This document shows, in pieces, positions 44,821-55,615 of a stretch of 64,000 nt of DNA. The stretch covers positions 205,245,422-205,309,421 of the forward strand of contig CM023449.1 of assembly GCA_013339765.2 (NCBI GenBank). The letters are read 5' to 3'. Numbering within the stretch: the first letter of the stretch is position 1; each line of letters begins with the position of its first letter. Source of the stretch: Haemaphysalis longicornis (Eukaryota; Arthropoda; Arachnida; Ixodida; Ixodidae). Position numbers and translations under genes: made by a program. The notes below the pieces were generated by a model that was not told the origin of the DNA, did no database searches, and saw only the letters and a program-made list of their open reading frames with translations.

Positions 44821-45919
44821 CTGATGTGACGTACCAAATTCGACACGCAAAACGTCAAAACTTATTTGAAAACTGCAGGGAGAGACAAGCGGAGCCGGCC
44901 AAACGCGTAGGGAAAATTGGGTCGAATAGGCAAGAAATAATTCAATCTGAAAAGATATCGCAAAAAAAGAAAACAACAACAGGACTTTGGAGCCCCATCA
45001 TAAAATGGAAGCGCGAAAAACGGGAGTAAAACAGATGGCAACTGACGGGGCGAGTGCCAGACCTCCGTCTCGAGGGTTGCAACACGCAAGAATAGGTGAG
45101 CTGATACTTTACGCTGTCGTTTTATGTTATATTCCAGAAATTTTTCGGTTTCTTTTCTTCCGCGCCGTGGGCTCCGACTCACGGCGCATTACATAAGCAG
45201 CGCTTTGCACATTTCTCCTTCGGAGTGGCACTTTGTAGTCTGAGAACAAAAAGTAGAGACACTCCCGTCTCTGTCGTGACTTGTCGATAGAGATCAGTCG
45301 TAGAATGCCATTCCAGACTGGAATGTATAGAGAACACTGCAAAATAATTTTCCCTTTACCATTGCTCGTATTGTACCTCGCGACGTGTTCAAAGTTATAG
45401 CGTGTAAAAAATAATGAATATGACAGACCATCGGTAGTACCTGACTATTGTCGGACGGGCCGATATACAAATGGGTACAACACATACGACTTATTCGTTT
45501 CCTGTCATAGTTCACCGTAGAGTAGGCACGAATTCCCGCCTGGTGTTCATACATGGGCTTTGTACAACCCATGGATGTACGAACACCACATGCTTGTTTC
45601 GGGATATCTGAGGCGTATCCAGGAGCAAATTGTACGACGTCGGTATGCTCGAACAACTGCATACTCATGGGAACTGTTATCTCAGTAGGTGTGATGACTA
45701 CCACTCCCAGTATTATAACACAGGACATGGGCTGCTACAAGGAGGTGTGTGGTTTCTGAAAACGTCGAACGGATGGCGCACGGGCTAGTTTATTCATGGC
45801 CGGTTGCGTGAGTAGGCCCACAGATTTCACCGCACATGAAAGCGTGTCTGGGGGACACAAAATTACTGAACTCATCCGCCAGATTTAGTGAAATAAACCC
45901 ATGCAGCGCTTAGGGCTTC
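44821..45919. other. Unassigned, possibly retrotransposon 5' untranslated region
   Basis: The part next to 44820 may be the 5' leader of the retrotransposon. A minus-strand frame of 144 codons (45294-45728) has no recognised motif. Nothing else supported. Confidence 0.4.
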
Positions 45920-46885
45920 GGAGACATAGAAAGAATACTGCTAAAACTCCGCCAGCCCTTAGATACAGCCGTTAAGAAATCTCCGGGGACCCAGATTGAA
46001 TACCGTTAAAATTGTACCAGCCCTTAGATACAACCGCTAAGAATTCTCTGGATACCCAGATGGAATACAATTAAAACTTTACCAGCACTTAGATACAACC
46101 CTTAAGAAGTCTCCGGAGACCCAGAATGAATACGGTTAAAACTCTACCAGCCCTTGGATACAACCGGTAAGAAATCTCTGGAGACCCAGATGGAATACGG
46201 TTAATACTTTACCAGCCCTTAGATAGAACCGTTGAGAAGTCTCCGGAGACCCAGAATGAATATGGTTAAAACTCTACCAGCCCTTAGATACAACCGGTAA
46301 GAAATCTCCGGAGACCCAGAATGAATATGGTTAAAACTCTACCAGCCCTTAGATACAACCGTTAAGAAGTCTCCAGAGACCCAGAATGAATATGGTTAAA
46401 ACTCTACCAGCCCTTAGATACAACCGGTAAGAAATCTCTTGAGACCCAAATGGAATACGGTTAAAACTCTACCAGCCCTTAGATACAGCCGGTAAGAAAT
46501 CTCCGGGGACCCAGAATGAATATGGTTAAAACTCTGCCAGCCCTTAGATACAGCCGTTAAGAAATCTCCGGGGACCCAGATTGAATACCGTTAAAACTGT
46601 ACCAGCCCTTGGATACAACCGGTAAGAATTCTCTGGAGACCCAGATGGAATACAAATAAAACTTTACCAGCACTTAGATACAACCCTTAAGAAGTCTCCG
46701 GAGACCCAGAATGAATACGGTTAAAACTATACCATCCCTTGGATACAACCGGTAAGAAATCTCTGGAGACCCATATGGAATACGGTTAAAACTTTACCAG
46801 CCCTTAGATAGAACCGTTGAGAAGTCTCCGGAGACCCATAATGAATATGGTTAAAACTCTACCAGCCCTAACATACAACCGTTAA
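45920..46885. repeat. 65 bp satellite array, first block (about 15 units)
   Basis: The unit contains ACCAGCCCTTAGATACAACC, GTAAGAAATCTC and GAGACCCAGA and repeats every 64-67 bases. Two variants alternate irregularly: CTCCGGAGACCCAGAATGAA and CTCTGGAGACCCAGATGGAA. Some units contain CCGTTAAG, others CCGGTAAG. The array ends where a transposon inserted at a TTAA. Confidence 0.97.
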
Positions 46886-47526
46886 AGGGACACTGAAGTG
46901 AATTTGTCAAGCTCCCGTTTTTGCTTGGACTGCGTAGAATGGCTCAAATTAGCACACTTTTCATCGTTTATCCGGTTGACAAATCGATAATTATTTTACA
47001 AAGCGCGAAAGAAGAAAAACTACCATGCGTGGTTTGCGGCGGCCGCACCAACTAAATCTGTGACGTAAGGAGGAGCGGGCACCGTGATTGGACGATGCCC
47101 AAGGTGAGCAACCAAACAAGTTTCGGTTTCGGTTTCGGTTCTGTAAAACACAACTGGTGGCGTTGTTGGATGGGCATTCTCAATAACTCAGTAATCATCG
47201 TACCGCGCTTCTGCCATGTTGTCAGCTGTGAAAATGCATAAATATAAGCCTCCCAGGACGGCTTGGAATCGTAGCATTCACTAGCCGAGGCCTACGCAGT
47301 GCATGGACGCCCTCCGCGTACCCGCAGCCGCCCAATTGTCATGCGCTTTTCCCCCATATTTGGAGCTTGCCTCACTCATGCCTGTACCGTAAAAAGCGTG
47401 TTCGCACCAGGCCAAGGGTCTGTTCATTCTGGCCTGTGCCCACTGCCCGCAAGCAGTCGGTGCTTATGGGAACAGCACGCCAACGAGAACTCGCTAGCGC
47501 GCCAGTGCCAGCCTGCGCGCGTTCTG

Positions 47527-48115
47527 GAGGAGGAGGAGGAGTGAAACTTTATTTTTGATCAGATTAGAAGAGAGTTAGGGCCTGTGGCGCTCCGCACAGG
47601 TGCAGTCCCTATTCCGGGACCCCATTGGTCAAGGCCGCCACTCTCGCCCGTCGAACTAGAGCCCTTTGAGACTCCAGCCCCGAGCAATTGAGCAGGGCCG
47701 CCTCCCATGCCTCTCTGGTAGGGGAAAGGTTGGGGGATAACGCAGGGTTGCGCTGGCATGCCCACACCATGTGGAAGGTGTCGGACACCTCCCCACAGTG
47801 CAGACACCGCCCATCTGTTTTAGGATCGAAATGCTTTGCTACTGCAGGGCACATAAATGTGTTCGTCTGCAGGCGCCGCAGTATTCGCTCATCGGCCTTG
47901 CTCAGACCCTTTGCAGGGGCTGGGTAAAGCCGGCGGTTATCGCAGTAACGTTTTACGATTTCTCTAAACCGCAGAAGTGGCTTGCTAATCTCCGAGCCGG
48001 GAGAGCATGGTTGAGGCGCCCTGTGGGTAAGCGCTCGGGCAGCCGCGTGCGCGGCCTCGTTACCTCTCAGACCCTGATGCCCCGGAGACTGAACTAGTTC
48101 GTGGAGCCATGAACG
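47527..48115 (-). pseudogene. 5'-truncated retrotransposon ORF2 tail (RNase H end and Cys/His motif)
   Basis: On the minus strand, SPGHQGLRGNEAAHAAARAL is the last RNase H block (PGHxGxxGNExA intact). LSKADERILRRLQTNTFMCP and CLHCGEVSDTFHMVWACQ follow, ending in a stop near 47609 and a tail AATAAAGTTTCACTCC with further TCC units (47527-47550). It belongs to a different retrotransposon family from the one at 39.5-44.8 kb. The upstream frame to 48265 is not element sequence. Confidence 0.85.
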
Positions 48116-48194
48116 TTGCGGCCCAAAATAAAAGGTGAACTCAATGTAGAAAACATCGGCAGAAAACGAAAAAATTAACTTACAAAAAAAAAAG

Positions 48195-48290
48195 CACGTA
48201 CCCGCGGGGACTCGAACTCGTGACTGCAAAACACTTGCGACAACACACCTTGCGCCCCAGACCACTAGGCCACGAGACCGGCTCAGCCGA
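48195..48290 (-). repeat. tRNA-like segment (SINE head) with A and B boxes
   Basis: On the minus strand a perfect pol III A box (TGGCCTAGTGG, 48262-48272) and B box (GTTCGAGTC, 48209-48217) lie 44 bases apart. The acceptor and T stems do not pair, so a functional tRNA is unlikely. A following poly(T) stretch could terminate pol III. It is not Ruka; it may be the head of another tick SINE family. Confidence 0.6.
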
Positions 48291-49101
48291 CCTTGGTTAT
48301 ATAAGGTATATATTATACAACACGTTTACACTTTTATTTTAGTTTCGGCATTTCAAGCAGCTTAGGTGACTATTTGTTGTATTGCGCTCGTGCAGCAAGC
48401 GTACCCCTTGTTTCCACAATACCTCACGTCTAGCAACTGCATTTCGTAGACGGAAAAGCGTTCGCAGATGCGTAGTCGTGCTGCTGACCGCTGTGGTTCT
48501 TCGCCCAGCGCAAAAAATTGCTTCCCGCACCCTAGTTTACGCTGTACGGTAAAAATATCAGTTGATTTTATTTCCTTAGTACCTATATTGACTTCGCTGA
48601 TTCTTCTCCCGCCTTCAAGAGGCCTTATATTTTCCTACTGGCGTACCAGTCAGCGAAGCGTCGCATGTGCGCTTGTGCAGCGCTTGTGTGAAGCGACCTT
48701 GACTTGGAGCTAGATACATTGTACAAACTAACCAAGTAAAGAAAGGCACATTCTTCCATTCACAAACGTGTCCTGGCTTCGTTTCAACTGAGCGAAGGAA
48801 TTGCCGACGACCCGTCGGCGGCCGGCGGACGAAACGCTGGGCCGACTGACTCTGTCTGAAGGCCGGGGAGCCGTGCAGTAGCGCAGCAATTGCGAGCTCG
48901 GCACCTCCTGACCGTCACACGAAAACGCACAGAAAAATGGCGGAGCGTAAAGAGAGGAGGACAGCATTTTCGAATTAATTTTCTACTAAATAAAATCGCG
49001 TAAACGCGCCCAGAGTGGTCGAAACATGGCCTGGGGACTCCGGGCTACAATTTGCGCTAGTAATCCCGCAATGTTTACATATCACTTCAGTGTCCCTTTA
49101 A

Positions 49102-49818
49102 GAAGTCTCCAGAGACTCAGAATGAATATGGTTAAAACTCTACCAGCCCTTAGATACAACCGGTAAGAAGTCTCCAGAGACCCAGAATGAATATGGTTAA
49201 AACTCTACCAGCTCTTAGATACAACCGGTAAGAAATATCTGGAGACCCAGAATGAATATGGTTAAAACTCTACCAGCCCTTAGATACAACCGGTAAGAAA
49301 TCTCCGGAGACCCAGAATGAATATGGTTAAAACTCTACCAGCCCTTAGATACAACCGTTAAGAAGTTTCCAGAGACCCACAATGAATATGGTTAAAACTC
49401 TACCAGCCCTTAGATACAACCGTTAAGAAGTTTCCAGAGACCCAGAATGAATATGGTTAAAACTCTACCAGCCCTTAGATACAACCGGTAAGAAAAATCT
49501 TGAGACCCAAATGGAATACGGTTAAAACTTTACCAGCCCTGAGATACAATCGTTAAGAAGTCTCCTGGGGCCCCGAATGAATACGGTTAAAACTCTACCA
49601 GCCCTTAGATACAACCGGTAAAAAATCTCTTGAGACCCAAATGGAATACGGTTAAAACTTTACCAGCCCTGAGATACAACCGGTAAGAAATCTCTGGAGA
49701 CCAAGATGGAATACGGTTAAAACTTTACCAGCCCTTAGATACAACCGTTAAGAAGTCTCCAGAGACCCAGAATGAATACGGTTAAAACTCTACCAGCCCT
49801 TAAATACGGCTGTTAAAA
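49102..49818. repeat. 65 bp satellite array, second block (about 11 units)
   Basis: Same unit and phase as the first block, continuing in register after the inserted element. Units with CTTGAGACCCAAATGGAA occur twice close together, suggesting local multi-unit duplication. Confidence 0.97.
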
Positions 49819-49963
49819 ACTTTATTTATTTATTTATTGATAATGTAGCCCTCACTTGAGGGTCATTACAATAAAAAAATACAATAATATAGGAATAATA
49901 GGAATAAATAGGAATAATATGATACAATAGGAATAAAAAAAAACAATAAAAAACAAAAAAAAT
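49819..49963 (-). repeat. Retrotransposon 3'-end fragment inserted in the satellite
   Basis: TTTATTTATTTATTTATTGA is followed by GTAGCCCTCACTTGAGGGTC (a CCCTCA/TGAGGG hairpin) and then A/T-rich low-complexity sequence. Read on the minus strand it ends in AATAAATAAATAAA, a common retrotransposon tail pattern. One more satellite fragment follows at 49964-50006. Confidence 0.6.
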
Positions 49964-50006
49964 TTTTGGAGACCCACCGTGAATACGGTTAAAACTCTAC
50001 CAGCCC

Positions 50007-50610
50007 TGCGTAACGAAGGTGAACCAAAATCTCGCTACGCATATCATGCGCACTGTAAAAATGATTTGCATTGCCGAAGCCACAAATCCCGATAACTACT
50101 TTTATTGAAGTAGGACTTTACTTTTGGCAACTACAGGACACAGTTAAATATAAGGATCAGTACGAAGATAGTTTTGGAGGTTTCGTCACCAATCCAATAA
50201 TACCTGCGGGATAATGAAAAATTTCACAGACTGAAAATATTACTCAAATTTTGAATCTTGTGAGCGATGCCGGATACTAATTTCCTTCAAGTTTTTGTCA
50301 TGAGAGCACCCAAAGCGGACAGAATATTAACCTTCGGTTAGATTACCGTTACAAGAGTAAAAATTACCAATCGATATTAGGTCTGAATATCACATACCGT
50401 ATGCACCAGTTCATCAGTCGTGTCGGCTTTAAATGTTTCTACGTGTTTTAACCAGTGTTACTACGAGATTAAAAATGATTTTAATAGCGTAGTAGCAAAA
50501 GGTTGAAACTTTTTTAGCGTTTATCGGCAGTGTAGCATGGTCCCCTTTGCACTGTTATTCAAGGGCAGTGGCGGCCGTCGCGTGAGCGAACCACTTTGGA
50601 GGGCGTGGCT
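50007..50610. other. Unassigned sequence
   Basis: No gene or repeat recognised after the satellite. Confidence 0.4.
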
Positions 50611-51532
50611 ATCTTATCTAGTGACTCTAGTAGCGCGTATCGTCCCTAGATAAGATACAGAGTACCGTCACAGGTAGCCACCATAGTCACAGGCACGCAA
50701 GTGAGCAACGGCGTTCATTTTGATGTTTATCAGTGTTGCCAGATTGGTGCTTTTGCGGCCTGACCGCTAACTTTGACTACGTCATTTGTAAACAACACTG
50801 CCGAAGACGCAGCAAAACGCCATCTTTGGACACATTTCTCCATCTGAAATGCTGCTGCACGCATTATCTTCGATTCGTGTTCGGAACGATGGCAGTGGGG
50901 CGCAGCCGCAGAGCTGGGAGGGCAAGTTTACCAGAGCTGAACGACTAATACGCATAAACAACAAAACGGTAGCGCCTAATGCCACTGTATAATGTTTCTG
51001 AGTATCGGCACTCTCTTCTCTATCGTTCTGTGCCGCCGCCATGATCATTGGTCAGTTCGCATCACCTGACAATTGTTTACAATAAGACGGTTCATGGGCG
51101 CCACCATTTTGTTGCTTATGTGTTTTAGGGAGTCCTCCCTGCTCTGCGGCTGCGCGCGACTGCCGTCGTTACGAACGCGAATCAAAGATAACGCGCTTCG
51201 CAGCATTTCATCTGCAGAAGTGTGTGCGAAGATGCCGTGTACCTGCGTCTCCGGCAGTGTTGTTTACAAATGACCTCGTCAAAGTTAGCCGCGAGGCCGC
51301 AGAAGCGGCAATCTGGCAACACTGATAAGCACCAATATGGCCGCCGTTGCTCACACGCGTGCCTCAGTGACTGTACTCTGTATCTTATCTAGTGACGCTA
51401 GTAGCGCCCATGAACCGTGTTATTGTAAACAAATGTCACGTGATGCGAACAGACCAGCGATCACGGCGGCGGTACGGAACAATAGGAGAAAAGAGTGCCG
51501 ATACTCTGAAACCTTATCTAGTGACACTAGGC
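50611..51532. mobile_element. Cluster of inverted, related MITE-like elements (order A, B, A', B')
   Basis: Segment A (about 50640-50976) is the reverse complement of A' (about 51095-51400). Segment B (about 50990-51110) is the reverse complement of B' (about 51395-51515). The motif CTTATCTAGTGAC followed by CTAG occurs at 50614, 51380 and 51513, and in reverse near 50645, likely as terminal repeats. A and A' hold related frames (minus 50782-51048 and plus 51073-51273), both ending GSVVYK. No known transposase was recognised. Confidence 0.7.
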
Positions 51533-53957
51533 GCGGCTGCACATTCCTCGCGCCACTCGGCCTGACCAGCCGCTTGGCGCGCCTGCGCCATGCGCCATGA
51601 GCCAACTTGCACGTCATTCCCCGTGCCGACGGCTGTTTTAGGCCCTTACAAAACTAGATTACCAGTAGTTCGGGAAAAAAAAAGAAACTCTGTTTTCGTG
51701 CTATTAACCAAAATTCAGGAAGTTATGTTTCAACGTTTCTGAAAAATTATTCAGAAGGAAAAGTTAAACAAATATTGCTCTTTGCCAATGTGTGGTTTCT
51801 CGAACAGCTGATACTTTTTCTGAGTGTTTCTTTTCTTGTTGCGCACAACTGCGCGGGCAGATTGATGAGAATTTTTTCCGTGTTGCTTTTATTACAGCGC
51901 ATTCCTAATGAGGAGATACGCTGCCCCTGGTGCTGATTGTAAAATGGGGAGGGATGTTCGACATGCCTAGTTTTTTCCCTAGTTATATGTCTTGCATGAG
52001 TTGGTAGCTGAGTGCATTTCCTTTCCTGTGTCGAACTTTGCATAAGTTTGTGCATATGTATATGCACATGTAGACAAATATTCATTTTTTTCTGTTTTTT
52101 TTTATCGATGACTCAGACTTCTTTGCAAACATTTGTGTTGTAATCCTCTGTTGCTCACCTCATTTCCCGTAGTATCTTTCTGTCTGCTTTATCTTTTTTA
52201 CTTATTCCCCCGTTGGTGATAGCGATTGATCTGTTTTATTGCATACATAGGTGTACTGTGATATAAATTCTGTGAAATATTTGCGGATGTTGCAACGCAG
52301 CTGGCACCGTGTGTAGGGGACTGTGGACCTCTTTGAGGCCGTCGGTGCCGTTAGTCCCAGTCTCCTCTCGCGTAGACGAGAAATAGAGGTTTTTCAATTC
52401 AAATCCAATAAGTACGTCTAGAAAAGCTGTACGATTGCGCGGAGGCGTCGGTGGTGGGGATTGTGCCCGTTAACCTGCGACATCTAGAAGCATTTAGCTT
52501 CTAACCACTGCAAGTTGCGGGTACCTGAGAGCGTAATCCTTGCAAAGTGTAGATGCCGTACCTTAGGCGCGCGTTGAAGGTTGCACCAGTTCACACTACT
52601 AATCCTCCAGCTCGTGCGGCTAAAAATGCAAACACAAAGCACGACGCGCAGGTCGACTCCGACCGGTCCCCGAAGCGCCCTTGGTTCCCATTCCCGGGAA
52701 TATTACCGCGCGCGCTGGAGATTGAGATTGAATAAGTGCATTGAATGCACGGCCGGGCTTCGCCCCGTCGGCCCCGTTTTCTATGGAGCCAACGCAGGCC
52801 GCCGCGATTGGAACGAACGCGCCTATTCACGTGCTCTGATGGAAATGCAAATTCAATGCTTCACGGATGCTCCCCGCTGACATCTAAAGCGAAAGCGCGG
52901 CGTTCTCTTCAAAGAAGGATGGGCTAGCAAAAGAAATGGGTGTTTCGTATAACGAGGAAGCGGGCATACCTGAAGTTAAGCCTAATGATGTTGAAGTCGT
53001 CTTTCGCGCTTTGAATTGAAGAGCATTATTCAAACGTCCCCCCTTTCTCATTCCAATGCGCGTGGAGCGTCTAATTAAAATAGGCACAGAGCCCGGGAAC
53101 ATTAATAAGCACTTGGGAGATGATAGTAGGCCATTCGACTGTGAAGAGGAGATGAGGCGAGCGCACGTTGTGATAAAAACAAGTGAGATTTATTTATAAT
53201 ATTTGTTATCTTTTTGTTTTTACAAAGGAATGCGTTACATGTGCGACTGAAATAAACATTTTGCCCATTCGTATTGAAATTACCAATTGTAAATACCGTA
53301 ATTTTCTCAGGATGTGCGAAGAAGGTTTTTATGGCAAGTTCATGTGAAGGCGTAAGCTGTTTTTTTTGCGTAATTAGCGTAAAATTTTCGATTCGGGTAG
53401 AAATTAAGGGCACCCGTTTTTTCCATCAAAATGATGTTTTACAAAGCGCACGAGGGTTTTTGGAATCGATATTTTGTAGTAATATTTCTTGTAGCCGATT
53501 ACAGCTCGCGGAGACCACCGAGTTGCAGATAACAGTCACAAATGAATATTGCGTTTGCGTCTCGTGGGTACTGCAGTCACGAATACAGCAGCAGCATAGA
53601 GTACAGCAGCCGCCTCTCAAGATTATTTCCGCTTGTAGTAAACACCTTTCTAGCTGAGAACCTCCTTGATCCCAACCGGCCACCTTGTTAAGAGGATTAC
53701 CTCTAAAAATAAGCACGTCCTCTTTCTTGAAGTAAGCATGTGTTGGTTCATCAGTGTAGGGCGCAAGAATGAACCAGCCTGCCTTAGTGCTCCCTTTTTG
53801 ACGACCTTTTAATGTGAGACGGGACTCTTGCTTCAAGCAGTTGCACTAACATTTACAGGTAAACAGTGGTACAGCTAAATAAATCGGTTTCACGTCGTTG
53901 AAACATATAAAACATACCATGAAACCAAGGTGCCTCAGGAGTATATAAGACTCCTGC
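51533..53957. other. Unassigned, with a possible retrotransposon tail near 52410
   Basis: GAAATAGAGGTTTTTCAATT at about 52379 resembles the 3' end of a tick retrotransposon, but no coding part was recognised upstream. GC-rich sequence at 52640-52820 shows no assignable frame. No other feature supported. Confidence 0.4.
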
Positions 53958-53961
53958 TTAA

Positions 53962-55071
53962 AGGAGCCATGAAGAGAAAACACAAGTTTGGTTCATTCAA
54001 AAGATTGTCTCGTTAGAATCATACTGACACCACTTTTAACGTAAACTTCGCTCAAATAAGCTACATAATTAGGAAAAACGGGAATGGTCATGCGACCCAC
54101 CATCTCATTTCCCGCAATAGAACCTATGTCGTCACATGAGCTAAGCTCTGCGATTGGCGGAGGCTGGCAGAAGCAGACGCAAATTAGGTAGAACTTACAA
54201 ACTAGACGAACGAGCGATTTGCGCTTAAATTTAGGGCACATACTTTACAAAGCAATAAGAATGATGAGACAAACAGTGGAAGTTACGAAAGCACATGTAA
54301 ACATAGAAGTACTGATGCGTTCTGCTGTTCGTACTGCGCACAGCATGCTTGGTTTCGCTGCACAGCACTACGGGGCTTGGGGTTGTCTCAGACGACACTG
54401 GCCGATTGACGCAAGCAACGGTGTCTTACGTGACCTCATTTGTCGAGCGAGCACTGTTTCAGGGAACGAATATTTTCTCCCAGAACAAAAACAAGCCAGG
54501 TTTAAATGCGGGCAAAAACAAACCAAACGCTTGCCACGGTATGGTGGCGCCATCTAGGTTACGGAACGTAAAGAAACGCGGGAACAAACCAACACCGCTG
54601 TACAGGGTGGAGACAACCTTTGAACGGTCCTGTGCCGCCGCAATTGGGCCAACGGGCTCAACGCGTTATTCTTTTCGTTTCCCACGAGACCTAGCAACGC
54701 GAAACAGACAATATGATTCAAACTTTTTCAGTAAACCGCGTTGCGGCGATAATTTTAGCGCGGTTTTGACACAATGACTTGCTGCGGCGGTGAGCGAGCA
54801 ACTGAAAATGGCGGCGCCAGCGTATACGTGTCTCTACCCTGTACGGCGGATGCGTGAATGAAGGTTCTCTAGGCTGCAGAGCGGTCGGTTTCAGTGATGT
54901 CACTTGGGACCACGAAAACGCACGATTGAGCGGGAAAATCAAAATTTTAACCTAAATTGTTTAATTTATCAGTGAATAAAGCACCGTTTGTATCCGGACA
55001 AGCGCTGGGGGCACTATAAAACACGAAATCTTTCGAATAAAACCAACTTGCATTTTCTCTTCATGGCTCCT
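53962..55071. mobile_element. TTAA-flanked element (AGGAGCCATGAAGAG family), copy 2
   Basis: The ends read AGGAGCCATGAAGAGAAAAC and TTTTCTCTTCATGGCTCCT, flanked by TTAA (53958-53961 and 55072-55075). Internal blocks such as GCGATTGGCGGAGGC match copy 1 in reverse complement, so this copy is inverted relative to the one in SEC11 intron 3. It is about 600 bases shorter. It also contains a CTGTACAGGG/CCCTGTAC pair at about 54600 and 54836. Confidence 0.88.
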
Positions 55072-55075
55072 TTAA

Positions 55076-55455
55076 AGGATTTACGTTTGCTTGGCCGATG
55101 CCGTCACCTTTGACAGTGTAGTTGCGTGCGTCGCCTCATTGCTCAGACGCGCAGAAAACGGGCTTTTTTTGAGGAGTTGCATGACCTTTTCCTCGTTGGC
55201 GCCAATAAAAAAATGCAGAACTATCAATACACCGAAATTCAGCTCGCTGGATTATATTATAAGCGCCGGTCTAGTAGGCGGGCGTGGAGCACATTGATAG
55301 CCACGGGACGACTGCGCGGCCGATGGTGGCGCTGCCTCTGCGGAGCAGTGCGCCCTCTTCAGGTGTCGAACGCTTCCTATAGGCTACCATATTTTAACAG
55401 CAGAGTCGTTTAGGCTTCTAGTTCCGCCGTCGAGCGTTACCGGAAAACACAGTTC
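55076..55455. other. Unassigned sequence
   Basis: Short frames only; nothing recognised. Confidence 0.4.
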
Positions 55456-55458
55456 GAG

Positions 55459-55615
55459 GGCACGTGAGCGTGTGCCTCGTGAGGAGCTCCCGGCGTCGTC
55501 CAGGCTTGCGCATAGGCTTGGGCCTCGTTAGAAGCTCGAAAAATATTCAAAGAAAAATACAGAGCGCACGTGAGTGTGCGCCTCTTGAGGAGCGCCCGGC
55601 GTCGGCCAGCTCGGC
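55459..55615. repeat. Imperfect tandem duplication, about 104 bp apart
   Basis: GCACGTGAGCGTGTGCCTCG plus GAGGAGCTCCCGGCGTCG at 55459 recurs as GCACGTGAGTGTGCGCCTCT plus GAGGAGCGCCCGGCGTCG at 55563. The GC-rich block is open in one frame for 153 codons (55464-55925), but I recognise no domain. Confidence 0.75.

Larger units (their letters stand above)
46886..49097. mobile_element. TTAA-flanked element (AGGGACACTGAAGTGA family) inserted in the satellite
   Basis: The tips AGGGACACTGAAGTGA and TCACTTCAGTGTCCCT are inverted and flanked by TTAA (46882-46885 and 49098-49101), which belongs to the satellite unit itself. The 2212 bp interior contains a TTTCGG repeat near 47123, a retrotransposon tail (47527-48115) and a tRNA-like segment (48195-48290). 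No transposase is recognised. TTAA plus AGGG tips suggest a Kolobok-like rather than piggyBac source. Confidence 0.9.

Noticed and set aside
48195..48290. Functional tRNA gene on the minus strand
   Set aside because: A and B boxes are perfect, but the acceptor and T stems do not pair and the length is wrong, so a SINE head is more likely.
45920..49818. Centromeric or telomeric DNA
   Set aside because: The 65 bp array is short (about 26 units) and unlike TTAGG-type telomere repeats; nothing here shows a chromosomal role.
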